The translations under genes were made by a program, and so were the position numbers. Of a stretch of DNA of 64,000 nt, positions 1 to 8,935 are shown one piece after another. Within the stretch, counting starts at the first letter, position 1. Each line of letters starts with the position of its first letter. Source of the DNA: Bradyrhizobium sp. 186. Its GTDB lineage: Bacteria > Pseudomonadota > Alphaproteobacteria > Rhizobiales > Xanthobacteraceae. The DNA lies in NCBI RefSeq assembly GCF_023101685.1, contig NZ_CP082164.1:8742001-8806000 (forward strand). The letters run 5' to 3'. Below the pieces are notes generated by a model, which was given only the letters and a program-made list of their open reading frames with translations, was not told where the DNA came from and did no database searches.

Positions 1-183
1 ACCGGTGCTCAGCACATACATCAGGCCATTGATCACCTCGCGCACATCGACCGTGCGCTTGTTGCCGCCTCGCTTGGCTGGCGCAATCAGCGGCTCCACC
101 AACGCCCATTCCTCATCAGTCAAATCGCTTGGATAGCGTAGCCGGCTTCGGTCGTAACGACCGCGGTTCTCCTTCGTCCACAT
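1..183 (-). CDS. IS5-family transposase, N-terminal part (runs off window start)
   Basis: Reading leftwards from the ATG at 183 the frame stays open for 61 codons to base 1. The protein begins MWTKENRGRYDR and continues with LTDEEWALVEPLI, then VDVREVINGLMYVLSTG. This is the usual N-terminal domain (DUF4096 type) in front of an IS5-family DDE transposase. The catalytic part lies outside the window, so integrity cannot be judged. The short non-coding stretch to its right (184 to about 260), which holds a hairpin, is probably the element's terminal region; no matching end is visible. Confidence 0.85.
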   Translation of the reverse strand, partial: MWTKENRGRYDRSRLRYPSDLTDEEWALVEPLIAPAKRGGNKRTVDVREVINGLMYVLSTG

Positions 184-211
184 GGGCGCCCCTTCGAATC
201 GGACCGCCACC

Positions 212-242
212 CTTGAATCACAAATGATTCCGATGATTCAAG
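212..242. repeat. Inverted repeat upstream of the IS5 transposase
   Basis: CTTGAATCA at 212-220 pairs with TGATTCAAG at 234-242 around a 13-nt spacer. The spacer carries a further TGATTC, so GAATCA/TGATTC also pair at 215-230. It lies just upstream of the transposase start and may be part of the insertion-sequence end or a transposase-binding site. Function is inferred from position only. Confidence 0.45.
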
Positions 243-344
243 ATGTTCCCGGACAGACACTAAGGGGTTCGAAAGCATAGATTTATCTAGATCGCGTTCG
301 AATTCCCCGGGCTGCAAGAGCGGCCAAAAGCTGGCTCGTGGCAC

Positions 345-1107
345 TCGCGATTACAAAGCCCTCGGACAAGCCGCACGAGATCGGGACAAAGCCGCGCCAA
401 GCGCGACTTTGTCGTTCCGCAATCGAGCTTTGTTCTGAAGGAGACCTCATCTAACGCTTGCCCACGACATAGCTAGCCAATGTTCGGCTGATGAAGCAGC
501 GAGGACCGTCTCAACCAGATCCGCACCAATAAGGGCGCGCTCCAGGCACTTTTCGACAGGCGGCCTGGCGCCGGGCCAAATCATCTTCAGCAAGTTATCG
601 TCGCGTCCCGCCAAAATGACGGCTCGATGAATGGCCGCACCATCTCCTGGGTCTGAAGCGCCAGCTTTGGGAAAGCCTTTTTACGCATCTCTGTGTAGCC
701 CGTAGGCGGATACGCGCCCCGCCGGAAGTGAGATCGTCGCAGGCCGTCGTCCCTGGGACAAGGCCGCAACCGATGCCGTTAGTCTCCGCCGGTTGACCGC
801 ACCTGCGATCCGCGTCCGCGCCTAGGTTTTGCCAGATCACGGTCGCAGCGCCGCTGTCCGGGGCAGATATCGGCGGCTCAAGCTCGAGCTTATCAAGCTG
901 CAAAAGAATCCCGGACCGCTCGGCGGACGACCCGCCATTTAGTCCGAATGGAGGACTGATTGTCGACAACGTCCTGTGGTGCAGGAGAGAATGCGTCGGC
1001 ACGATCTCGTTTCTGAGGGCGTGCGCGGCTGGCGATCCCGACCGCCCATACCTGGGCGGCCATGCAAGTTGGGTTGGGCACCGATGGTTTGGCCTGAAGT
1101 AAAACGT
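345..1107. other. Gene-poor stretch with a short unrecognised coding remnant
   Basis: No convincing complete gene. On the minus strand, about 680 down to the stop at 447, one frame reads like a protein tail: it contains AIHRAVILAGRDDNLL and ends ALIGADLVETVLAAS...SWASVR. There is no plausible start and I recognise no family. Other open frames here have protein-unlike composition. Best read as decayed sequence between the IS5 end and the SDR gene. Confidence 0.35.
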
Positions 1108-1794
1108 TCACCAGCGAATCTTCACGCCGCGGTAATCCTGAAAAATGCCGCTGGTCGCTGGCGTGAGCTCCGCGATCCGGGCGATAAGGCCGCGCGCACA
1201 CTCGTCGGCAGATATGAAAGCAACCTGCCCCTTCACCATTTCTGTTTGCACATAACCAGGATTCAATAAGGCCACCAGGATCCCCTCGTGAGCCCATGCG
1301 CGCGATAAGCCACGCATGCCATTGTTGAGGGCCGCCTTCGAGGCCCGATAAGCATACTTGGCGCCGCCGGCGCTGCTGGTCGAGCCCATAATGCTGGTGA
1401 TTGCCACCAGCTTTTTCTGGGTGCTGCTTCTCAAATTGTCGTGCATGGCCTGCGCGATGAGCATAGGTGCCAGGGCATTGACGCGCATGGTGGTCATATA
1501 GCCCTCGGCCTCGATCCGGTCTTCCGATAGGCCGCTGATTCCGGCGTTGTTGATGAGAATATCGATTGGTTGATCGCCGAGGGTACGCTTAAGGGAGGCC
1601 ATCGAGGACTCGTCGGCTACGTCGAGTGTGATGATCCGCACGCGACCGCTGGATGACGCGGCGAGTTCTTCGAGGTCGTCGGCCTTCGCTGGATCGCGGC
1701 AGCACGCAAAAACATTAGCACCTTGGCTTGCGTATTGCCGCGCAAGCGCAAGGCCAATACCTCGATTCGCGCCCGTGATCAGAACTGTGCTCAT
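1108..1794 (-). CDS. Short-chain dehydrogenase/reductase (C-factor-like SDR)
   Basis: About 228 residues, a normal length for a classical SDR. The N-terminus has the NAD(P)-binding motif TGANRGIG at about residues 8-15, then NNAG near residue 80 and the catalytic YRASK motif near 150. The tail, with LNPGYVQTEM, is typical of the C-factor/sniffer-like branch. It should reduce or oxidise a carbonyl/alcohol with NAD(P); the substrate cannot be read from sequence. I place the start at 1794 because the SDR fold begins there; an in-frame start at 1830 would add a non-homologous leader. A GGAGGGGAG stretch lies upstream. It is not tightly coupled to its neighbours. Confidence 0.85.
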   Translation of the reverse strand: MSTVLITGANRGIGLALARQYASQGANVFACCRDPAKADDLEELAASSSGRVRIITLDVADESSMASLKRTLGDQPIDILINNAGISGLSEDRIEAEGYMTTMRVNALAPMLIAQAMHDNLRSSTQKKLVAITSIMGSTSSAGGAKYAYRASKAALNNGMRGLSRAWAHEGILVALLNPGYVQTEMVKGQVAFISADECARGLIARIAELTPATSGIFQDYRGVKIRW

Positions 1795-1877
1795 CGAAAG
1801 AACGTCTCCCCTCCACCTGGACCGCCGCAAGTTCCCCTATGAACTCGCGCAGTGATTATCGACAACAACAACGGCCC

Positions 1878-2744
1878 TCAGTCGTAGTAAACGAAGAAGC
1901 GAGCCTCGACACTCTTGCGGGGTTTCGCATTTGGGTAAGCGCGACGATTGTCGAACGCAGCATGAGCCGACCGCGGATTGTGATCGTCTTCGGAATCATA
2001 TCCCTTAAAGAGAGCGAACTCATCCAAGGTCATCTCGGGGAAGTAATACCAGCGGTGAACTGGACTGTAGTGAACAAGCCACGTCTTATGCTTGACGTCA
2101 TAGTTCTCGTAAACCGTATCGACAAGGTCGGTATCCACGACCGAGTTGCCATCGCAGAACGCCAGGGGAAAATCCTGCGGAGGCTCCGAGAGAGCATGCC
2201 AGGCTTGAATGATCATTAGTCGAGAATAGGCCCGGATCGGAATGCCTTGGAGTTGGTCTTCCTGCGCGGCCATCACCGGGCCGGCGATCGGCGCATAATC
2301 GATATGAGCAAAGCTGGCCACATACGGCCTGACTAGACCGGTCCCCTTTTCTGCTGGCGGAACAGAGCTCCCGCCAACAGAGCGGATGATAACGGCGTCT
2401 CGTTTGGGTACGACCCACGACGCTTTGAAATAGTCCTTGATGAACGGGACCATTTCTTCGAGATACCTGTCGCGCATGACCTCCGGATCACGTTCGCTCG
2501 CACAGGAGATCTTGTGCTGGACGAGGGTGAACCCTTCTCTGTCGAGAGAGAGTTCGTCCACGATCGGACGCGCGTCCCGTATGGTGACGTCATAGCTCAC
2601 CAAGGGCCCATCGGACCCCCGCACCACAATTGCTGGAGCCTTTTCGCTCGGCGAGCGTCGAGCAAAGGCGATTTGACCTTGCACCGATTTCAACTGATCA
2701 CGGTTGATGTGCGCCGTCGAAGAACCTTGCATCTCCGCTCCCAT
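1878..2744 (-). CDS. CmcJ/NvfI-family oxidoreductase
   Basis: About 288 residues. The C-terminal half has the hallmarks of the CmcJ/NvfI (GA4-desaturase/AsaB-like) family: FAHIDYAP near the middle, IIQAWHALS, then VHRWYYFPEMTLDEFALFKGYDS and SAHAAFDN near the end. Family members are putative Fe/2-oxoglutarate-type or methylation-linked enzymes, best known from cephamycin and fungal secondary metabolism, but activity differs between members, so no substrate is claimed. The frame stays open upstream to 3050, but that extension reads like non-coding DNA. ATG at 2744 has GGAG about 10 nt upstream, and a second ATG four codons on is equally possible. A GCAGAATTTC box lies about 82 nt upstream. Confidence 0.75.
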   Translation of the reverse strand: MGAEMQGSSTAHINRDQLKSVQGQIAFARRSPSEKAPAIVVRGSDGPLVSYDVTIRDARPIVDELSLDREGFTLVQHKISCASERDPEVMRDRYLEEMVPFIKDYFKASWVVPKRDAVIIRSVGGSSVPPAEKGTGLVRPYVASFAHIDYAPIAGPVMAAQEDQLQGIPIRAYSRLMIIQAWHALSEPPQDFPLAFCDGNSVVDTDLVDTVYENYDVKHKTWLVHYSPVHRWYYFPEMTLDEFALFKGYDSEDDHNPRSAHAAFDNRRAYPNAKPRKSVEARFFVYYD

Positions 2745-2825
2745 TTCTGTTTTTCTCCGCTCCAGAGGCACAAATCTTAACGCGGGTTTAAGCCGGATAG
2801 CTGCGAAAACTGGGCCGACGTTGTG

Positions 2826-2835
2826 GAAATTCTGC
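2826..2835. promoter_or_regulatory. Candidate operator GCAGAATTTC (box 1)
   Basis: GAAATTCTGC on the plus strand, about 82 nt upstream of the CmcJ-like gene. It is one of several copies of GCAGAAWTTC placed upstream of catabolic genes in this window. The regulator is unknown; the near-palindromic form resembles AsnC/Lrp-type sites. Confidence 0.4.
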
Positions 2836-3162
2836 AGGATGCAAGTGAGCGCGCGGTTATTGTCTTCCCCCGGCTCGAAGCCGCCCTGGTTGGTCCTAAC
2901 GGCGGAAGAGCGCGGCGGGTCGATATTCGAGACGACCAGCTTGAGCGCGCGAAAACCACATCGCAACAGAGTCCGCGACCATCCCGACGGGACAAGGGGA
3001 TCGTTAGCGGATTTCGTGAGTGCCCTGAGCCGGATCAGAGCGGCGGCCACAAACGGAAACTATGAGGCCCACGCATCAGCAGTCAGCAACGTCCACAAGG
3101 ACGTTGCCAAGGTAAAGGGCCTGCCCGCAGCGGGCTCGTGATCGGAAGTTCCCGCCGCCGAG

Positions 3163-4332
3163 TTAGATCTGGAAAATCTTGCGTGGCACACGGGTCAATA
3201 CGTCCGCACCGGATTCTGTGACCCGGAAGGTTTCGCTGATGACATAACCGAAATCTTCGTCGATCCAGTTGCCCAGCATGAGATGGAACGTCATGTTTGG
3301 CTTTAGCACGGTCATGTCGCCTTCCTTGAGGCTCGTAACGGCCTCGTTCCAATCAATGCCGATGCCATACCCACAACGGGACTCTTTCTGAAAACCCAGC
3401 TTGCCGATCGTACGATTGAATGCCTGAGCAACATCGTGGCATGTTGCTCCCGGGCGGACCTTGTCCAACGCGGCTTCCAAACCAGCTACTTCCGCGTCAT
3501 GGAGTCGGCACAAGCGGTCGGAGGGCTTGCCAATCGAAAACGTTCGCATGACTGCCGCAGTATAGGTGTGCCGCACGCCTCCCAGTTCCAGGTTGATCTG
3601 CGAGCCTTGGCGAAAGATGTCGTCGCTCCAGGTGATATGGCAAGTACCCGTACGCGGCGAGGAGCACATGAAGATATTTGCAATCCCCGTTCCGTGCTTG
3701 CCATTTGCTCCGCGGGCTAACGTCGAAAGAATCTCGGCGACGGCGTCAGCCTCATGCACTCCTGGGCGTATGACATCGGCAGCCCGCATCATACCCGCAT
3801 CGGCAATCGCGGCGGCCTCTTTCATGAGAGCTATTTCAAGATCGGACTTGATGACGCGAATCCATGTGACGACGTGCGTACAATCCACGAATCTGGCAGC
3901 CGGCAGTCGCTTCTTGAAGTTTTCCGCCGCTCGCGCTGGAAGCTGCCCCATTTCGAGTCCGACCCCGCGGTTCACAAGGTTGGCTTCCTGAAGAAAATCG
4001 ATGACGGCGTCGTAACCGTCCTTCTCGGGGTTGCCCACGAGCGATTCGGGATATCCAATGATCTTGTTCCGCTCCAGAAATGTCAGATGCATGCCTGCTG
4101 GCACATCCATAAGACGCAGGATGAGGATTGGCTCCTCTTCGTGGGCCGAGATCACAAGGCCTTGCGGGACATAGGCCGATCGCGCGGTGTAGCCGGTCAG
4201 GTAATTGATGCTTCGATCGAAGGTGACGACGAGGGCTTCGACCTCCCGCTTGACCATTTCTGCTTTTACTGCGGCAAGCCTTCGCAAGTACTCCGCGCGC
4301 GGAAACACCTGAGGTCCTTTGCTGATGGACAT
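3163..4332 (-). CDS. Creatinase-fold M24 hydrolase, ectoine hydrolase (DoeA)-like
   Basis: 389 residues, the usual size for creatinase/DoeA. The N-domain has INYLTGYTARSAYVPQ; the pita-bread domain runs from about residue 160. The usual M24 metal ligands are not conserved: the first Asp position reads INLELGG, the region before RTF reads TAAVMRTF instead of an SD motif, GHGIG is replaced by GYGIG, and the first Glu region reads TFHLMLG. Only a late SETFRV Glu remains. Creatinase and DoeA likewise act without a dinuclear metal centre, so a C-N or amide hydrolase on a small compatible solute or amino-acid derivative is more likely than an aminopeptidase. ATG at 4332 follows GGAG at 8 nt spacing. 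A GCAGAATTTC box lies about 230 nt upstream. Confidence 0.8.
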   Translation of the reverse strand: MSISKGPQVFPRAEYLRRLAAVKAEMVKREVEALVVTFDRSINYLTGYTARSAYVPQGLVISAHEEEPILILRLMDVPAGMHLTFLERNKIIGYPESLVGNPEKDGYDAVIDFLQEANLVNRGVGLEMGQLPARAAENFKKRLPAARFVDCTHVVTWIRVIKSDLEIALMKEAAAIADAGMMRAADVIRPGVHEADAVAEILSTLARGANGKHGTGIANIFMCSSPRTGTCHITWSDDIFRQGSQINLELGGVRHTYTAAVMRTFSIGKPSDRLCRLHDAEVAGLEAALDKVRPGATCHDVAQAFNRTIGKLGFQKESRCGYGIGIDWNEAVTSLKEGDMTVLKPNMTFHLMLGNWIDEDFGYVISETFRVTESGADVLTRVPRKIFQI

Positions 4333-4938
4333 TATCTTAGCTCCTTGGTTTCTTGGCTGTCTGAAGTCTTTTCAGGAGATCGCGAATTTTGGCAAGCCTT
4401 GAACGATCGCCGCGCCACTTCATCTGGGAAGCAGATTTCTCGATTCCGTCTCCAGCGCTAGGTGACGCCCGCCGCACGTGTCCTGCAAGACCCAAAAGAT
4501 CTTAAGCGCAGCACTATAGAGAACATGACAAAGGTGAAATCCTCTAAATAAGAGATTTATCCGTCGAAATTCTGCGTTGGTGATCGAGTAGGAGCGGCCG
4601 TCACGCAGCAAGCGCGCGAGGGCAAAGCGAACTGGATGTTGGGTTGGTTCCTAGCCCCCTGTGCCGCAACTTAGAACATACTCAGCCTCTTCCGATTCCC
4701 TCCGCTCCCATAAGGCCTTCAACGTGCGCCCCCTCCCACCTGAAGCTTCACGCCCATAGCGCGATTGGCCGATCTTAGAGATCGAAGGTTGACCTAAGTT
4801 CGGCCGCTCGTTCGCGCTCAAACAAATATGCTCGTTCAATGCATCTCGGGTCCGGGAGCATGTCGTAACTGCCAAGAGTGAACGACTTCTCGAAGCAGAT
4901 CAATTGAGCACACGGACGAGACTCGTCTTTTAACGAGA
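4333..4938. other. Intergenic region between the M24 gene and the porin terminator
   Basis: No supported gene. Short open frames (for example 4420-4611 and 4651-4875, minus) lack recognisable domains. The region holds the candidate operator at 4566-4575 and presumably the promoter of the M24 gene. Confidence 0.5.
4566..4575. promoter_or_regulatory. Candidate operator GCAGAATTTC (box 2)
   Basis: GAAATTCTGC on the plus strand, upstream of the M24 gene that starts at 4332 on the minus strand. It is identical to the boxes at 2826, 7706 and 26650. Confidence 0.4.
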
Positions 4939-4968
4939 AAGGCCCCCGGCGGGCATGCCGGGGGCCTT
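4939..4968 (-). terminator. Rho-independent terminator of the porin gene
   Basis: GGCCCCCGGC (4941-4950) and GCCGGGGGCC (4957-4966) form a perfect 10-bp stem, extended by two A-T pairs, around the loop GGGCAT. On the minus strand the stem is followed by TTTCTCGTT. It lies about 50 nt after the porin stop. Confidence 0.85.
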
Positions 4969-5020
4969 CTTGGAGGTCAGCTGTCGAGCCTGTTCTTTCT
5001 CCCTTCGCTAAAGAAATGAC

Positions 5021-6526
5021 TTAGAAATTACGCTGGGCGCGGAGCAGCAGCACCAAGCTGTTCTGGTCCTTCAGCTCATACACCGCAGCAGGTTTTGCGA
5101 CGCCCGACTGAAGCGGAAGTGTAACCGTGCTTCCGCTCGCGTATTTCTGATCGAGCATCATGTACGCAAGCTCACCCGTGAACGTCAGATTGTTGACCGG
5201 GGTCCAGGACGTTTTTGTACCAACAACCGCATAGTTGAAGTCGGGATTGCAGCCGGCGATACCGCTCGATAAAGCGAGGTTCGCAACGAACGCACCGCAG
5301 ATATAGCTCTTGGCTGTGTTGTTGTGCCTTACAGCAGCCCACGCTCCGAAGAGAGAGGAGTTCCAGTACGGATTCCAGTTGTGGGTATAGCCGCCGTTGA
5401 GGCCATAGGTCGTGGTCAGCTCCTGGCCGGAACCGGTGACAAACACAGAATCTGAAATGCCAGCAAGGCCCAAGCTCTGGTAAGCACCCGTGACGCTCGT
5501 ACCTCCGTACATCGCGTAGGTGGTGGATAGATAATCCTGGAAGTTGTACCGGCTTGCGCCGTTTGTATACACGCCCGTCAAGTTGATCGTATCACCCGGC
5601 CCAGTCGGAAGATTCTTGATTGATAGTGCAAGCTGACCAGCCCAGCCCCATTTGTCGCCTGGATGCCCCGTCAGCTCGGTTGCACCATAATAGGCAGCAT
5701 GGTTGTCATGAGCAGCGACTGATGCTTGGAAGAGACCCCACGCCTGGTCAACACGAACCATCGCGACAAGGTCGGGAGCGCGAGTACCCCCTATATCATT
5801 GGCGCCGTACGCGCCGGCCGCGACTCCCGCGGCCGTAGCACCGCTCACGTTCCAAATATTGGTGGTGTAATTCTGGACTTGATCCTGAGCTGAAATCGCG
5901 GCGGTGATTCCCTGACCGAAGTCAGCAGTGTAGGTCACCTGATTCACCCAGTCGTAGCCTCCACTGCCCGGCAATTCGAAGTTGTTCGCGGGGTATTGGG
6001 ACCAAGGCGTGGAGAACTGGGAAACCGCTTTACCGAACGTGAAGCCGGCGAACTGAATAAACGCGTTATAGAGACCTAGCGAACCGCCAGCCACCTGAGA
6101 ACCCGTCGACGAGGTATAAGCCGTTCCACCAGTACCCAAACCACTATAGGTGCCCGTCGTCCAAGTGAACGCCAATTCAGCATATGTGCGAACAACGCCG
6201 TACTCGGTCGCGGTACGCGTATCGATCTTCAGATCCTGGCGAGTTCGCATCGTGTAATAGTTGCTGAGCCGGTTCTGGGCACCAGCCACACCAGTGCTGG
6301 CAGCGTCGAAGTCAACGTTTGTGGCCAGCATTGTGTCAGCGCGCAGATAGCCGCCCAGCTTGATACACGTGTCCGTGCCGGGGATGTAGTAGAAGCCGGC
6401 GCCATACAGCGAGCAGATCTTTACGTACTCGATCGCCTTGGCCTTGACCGGGAGATCGGCAGCCTGCGCTCCAGCCCCCACGAACATTGCCGCTGATCCA
6501 AGGATAATACCCTTCATCACTTTCAT
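5021..6526 (-). CDS. Alphaproteobacterial outer-membrane porin (Porin_2 type)
   Basis: About 501 residues. A cleavable signal peptide (MKVMKGIILGSAAMFVGAGAQA) is followed by ADLPVKAKAIEYVKICSLYGAGFYYIPGTDTCIKLGGYLRAD, the family opening in Rhizobiales. The rest is rich in aromatic/glycine alternation typical of a 16-strand beta barrel, and it ends in Phe (RAQRNF), as outer-membrane proteins require for BAM recognition. It should form a trimeric diffusion pore for small solutes. Start at 6526 is supported by GGAGG about 8 nt upstream and by the signal peptide; an in-frame codon 14 residues earlier would spoil it. A strong terminator follows. The upstream region carries AT-rich palindromes near a MarR gene. 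Confidence 0.95.
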   Translation of the reverse strand: MKVMKGIILGSAAMFVGAGAQAADLPVKAKAIEYVKICSLYGAGFYYIPGTDTCIKLGGYLRADTMLATNVDFDAASTGVAGAQNRLSNYYTMRTRQDLKIDTRTATEYGVVRTYAELAFTWTTGTYSGLGTGGTAYTSSTGSQVAGGSLGLYNAFIQFAGFTFGKAVSQFSTPWSQYPANNFELPGSGGYDWVNQVTYTADFGQGITAAISAQDQVQNYTTNIWNVSGATAAGVAAGAYGANDIGGTRAPDLVAMVRVDQAWGLFQASVAAHDNHAAYYGATELTGHPGDKWGWAGQLALSIKNLPTGPGDTINLTGVYTNGASRYNFQDYLSTTYAMYGGTSVTGAYQSLGLAGISDSVFVTGSGQELTTTYGLNGGYTHNWNPYWNSSLFGAWAAVRHNNTAKSYICGAFVANLALSSGIAGCNPDFNYAVVGTKTSWTPVNNLTFTGELAYMMLDQKYASGSTVTLPLQSGVAKPAAVYELKDQNSLVLLLRAQRNF

Positions 6527-6656
6527 CGATGACCCTCCAAGTTGGAAAACCGCGTTTCCGTCCTTCAAAGATCCGCTATGTCACCCTCGCCTCAAGGCTG
6601 GTGCTTGACGGAACGACTTCGAGGACCCCTCGCTGTCGAGGTGATATTTAGTTTCT

Positions 6657-6898
6657 ATCATCAATTAGTGCAATCAATTAATTAGAGGTGCCATGCAATT
6701 GGAAACTGGATGTTGCAATTGAGCAACGTAGACAAAATCGGCGCGAAAATGCGTTAGACGACCGCCTCCGGGCCAAACAGAAAACCCTCGAGGGGCATCT
6801 CGGGGGTTCTACTTGGAGATTTAGAGCAGCGACCGGTGGTTTCGTCCTAAACGATCGCGGAACGCGATATACGCAATTAATTGTTCGCATCAATTGAT
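6657..6898. promoter_or_regulatory. Cluster of AT-rich palindromes between porin and MarR gene
   Basis: Several CAATT-centred sites lie in this divergent region: TCAATTAGTGCAATCAATTA at 6661-6680, GTTGC-N6-GCAAC at 6712-6727, CAATTAATTG at 6874-6883 and ATCAATTGAT at 6889-6898. MarR proteins bind AT-rich inverted repeats of this kind. They could be operators for the MarR gene at 7033 and for the porin. Inference from position and symmetry. Confidence 0.4.
6783..6808. terminator. Hairpin resembling the porin terminator
   Basis: AACCCTCGAG (6783-6792) pairs with CTCGGGGGTT (6799-6808), with one G-T pair, around the loop GGGCAT. The loop and the right flank (TTCTacTTGGAG) match the true porin terminator at 4939-4968, but here no gene lies on the side it should terminate. 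Probably left over from a lost porin copy. Confidence 0.5.
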
Positions 6899-7032
6899 AA
6901 CTTGCATGGTGCCTATGTTCTATGGACGCTGTTTCAGGCAACTTGCGATGGATAGGATCGACTACAGCCTTCCCCTGAGTCGTTCGCCAACGCCTCTTCC
7001 CTCGCGACTAATGAGCAAGTGCGAAAGCAAAC

Positions 7033-7515
7033 ATGGCCGGAAAAGAACAGTTCGATCGAGCCGTTAGAGACCTGATCTGGAACCTCGTTGAGATCCACTC
7101 TCAACTCGAGGAAATACACAAGAGCTGGGCGGAGCTGTTAGGAATAACCGAACCGCAATGGCTAATCCTTATGGCCATTGACGAACTCGATGATGGTCGC
7201 GGCGTCTCGGGAATTGCGGTCGCAAACAAGCTGCGGATCCATCCCGCCTTCGTAACAAATCAAACGAAGAAGCTCGAACAGATGGAGCTCCTCGCCCGAG
7301 TGATATCGCCCGATGATGCAAGATTCCTGCAGATATCACTAACCCAAAAGGCTCGAATGGAAATGGCGAAGCTGTCAGACAAGAGACAGGCACTTAATTC
7401 CACGATGCTTGCCGGTCTTGACGAAGAGTCTTTGGACTACCTCAATAAACGACTGACATCGATTGCCAAGAATAGCCGGCTTGCACATCAAAAACTAAAT
7501 CTGGGGCTATTGTAG
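7033..7515 (+). CDS. MarR-family transcriptional regulator
   Basis: 160 residues, the typical MarR length. The winged helix-turn-helix occupies about residues 40-105: WLILMAIDEL, VANKLRIHPAFVTNQTKKLE as the recognition helix region, and LLARVISPDDARFLQISLT as the wing. Flanking helices form the dimer interface. MarR proteins are homodimeric repressors or activators released by small aromatic or lipophilic ligands. It is transcribed away from the porin gene, and candidate AT-rich operators lie in the intervening region, so autoregulation and control of the porin are plausible. Start at 7033 is the first ATG; no strong ribosome site is visible. Confidence 0.9.
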   Translation: MAGKEQFDRAVRDLIWNLVEIHSQLEEIHKSWAELLGITEPQWLILMAIDELDDGRGVSGIAVANKLRIHPAFVTNQTKKLEQMELLARVISPDDARFLQISLTQKARMEMAKLSDKRQALNSTMLAGLDEESLDYLNKRLTSIAKNSRLAHQKLNLGLL

Positions 7516-7705
7516 TGTGGCCCTTGATCGAGGCCGGGACACATTGACGATCCTTGTGGTGCCCGGCCCGGAAGCACGCCCTACCGCTTAGTATTACCAG
7601 CAGGGATGCGCTGCTACAGATGGCTCCTTTGCGCAAACTGGGCCGACACTTCTGAGGTCGACGCACGCGCGCACTTGGAAATACTGCGAATTTTACCGAA
7701 AAAAC

Positions 7706-7715
7706 GCAGAATTTC
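7706..7715. promoter_or_regulatory. Candidate operator GCAGAATTTC (box 3)
   Basis: GCAGAATTTC about 40 nt upstream of the hydrolase start at 7754. A weaker related stretch, CTGCGAATTTT, lies 20 nt before it. Confidence 0.4.
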
Positions 7716-7753
7716 AGCGGCGCGCACCCATAGATTGGGGAGCGTCAGCTTTG

Positions 7754-8935
7754 ATGAGCGTTAAAATCTGGAGCCGACATAAGCGGAATTTGAAGGCTGC
7801 AGTCAACGTTGACTGGCCGGGTTCAGGGCTCTCCATTGCTCAAGGTTGTAGGGTCATCTTGAGCGATTGGTCACGATCCGCACAAGGGATGAAACTGATG
7901 CTGTGCGCTGCTTGGCCTGAAGTGACGGACAACCTTGAGTCCACAAGGCGAAGTGCAGCGCTATTCCTAGATAGTTTCTCTGGACGCTACGAGCCGACCA
8001 GCCGGCGGCAGTTCGTCGCACGATGGACGAACATTGGAGATGCTCACTGCCTGTTCGGAGACCTGAATGTGGAACGGGGCGCCTTCGATGCGGCGGCGGA
8101 ATCTTGGCTTTGCGCACTAACTGCATTTGAAGTTGCCAGGCGACTGGTCGAGGAAGACGATCTACAAACGGGAGACGTTTTGGCCAAACTGGAAGCTGGC
8201 ATCAGCCATTTCGGATCTCTGGAGCAGAGGGTGCGGCGCGTCGAAATCGCATCTTGGGATGAACGCAAGCTGCCTGCCTACTACGTGTCGGCCGGCGGGC
8301 CCGACCCATGTGCCCCAGCAGTGATTTGCATAAGCAGGGAAGACGAAACGGGAGCGATGCTGCTAGGACGACTTCTGCCCGTGATCGCAAGCCGAGGCAT
8401 GGCGGCTCTCGTTCTCGCTTACGACGACGTTCCAAGTAGTCGGCATGGACGATTAGAAGTTCTGTCTTCTTGCTTGGACTATTTGTCTACTCAGCAGGAA
8501 GTCGATGTGTCTCGAATTGGGATCTACGGTGAAGGGCTGTCGGCCGGGTTAGCAACCGACTCCGCGCTAGCTGATCGCCGCATTGCTGCGGCGGTTTGCG
8601 ACGGCGGCTTGTGGAATTGGGCTCGTACCCAGGCATCCATCTCGTGGATGACGGGAACCTCTCACCTGCTGGATGATCACTTAGCTTCAGCACATCGCTC
8701 GCGATTAGCGCGACGCTTGAAATGCCCGATTCTGGTCGTTGCAGGTGGACGCAGCATCGTCAGCGTTCCGGAAGGCATCAAATTAGAATCTGACTGCACA
8801 GCGGCGCGGATCGATCTCAAGCTATTGATGCCGCCGCTAGCACCGACTCCAGGCGGTGAGTTCGAGAACTTTGCAGCCTGCGACAACGACATTTTTTCCT
8901 GGCTAGAGCAGAAGCTGGCGCACACTTCCGCTTGA
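7754..8935 (+). CDS. Alpha/beta hydrolase (FrsA / DHPON-hydrolase-like)
   Basis: 393 residues. The N-terminal half is a helical cap, including WLCALTAFEVARRLVEEDD. The C-terminal half is an alpha/beta-hydrolase core with PAVICISREDETGAM, a central strand GIYGEG and the nucleophile elbow GLSAG near residue 258, then CPILVVAGG and a final helix FSWLEQKLA. The arrangement matches DUF1100/FrsA-type proteins and 2,6-dihydroxypseudooxynicotine hydrolase, which cleave C-C or ester bonds in small aromatics; the true substrate is unknown. The loop expected to carry the catalytic His is weak (ENFAACDND), so activity is not certain. ATG at 7754 is preferred to the TTG immediately before it. It is followed by a racemase-like gene on the same strand. 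Confidence 0.7.
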   Translation: MSVKIWSRHKRNLKAAVNVDWPGSGLSIAQGCRVILSDWSRSAQGMKLMLCAAWPEVTDNLESTRRSAALFLDSFSGRYEPTSRRQFVARWTNIGDAHCLFGDLNVERGAFDAAAESWLCALTAFEVARRLVEEDDLQTGDVLAKLEAGISHFGSLEQRVRRVEIASWDERKLPAYYVSAGGPDPCAPAVICISREDETGAMLLGRLLPVIASRGMAALVLAYDDVPSSRHGRLEVLSSCLDYLSTQQEVDVSRIGIYGEGLSAGLATDSALADRRIAAAVCDGGLWNWARTQASISWMTGTSHLLDDHLASAHRSRLARRLKCPILVVAGGRSIVSVPEGIKLESDCTAARIDLKLLMPPLAPTPGGEFENFAACDNDIFSWLEQKLAHTSA

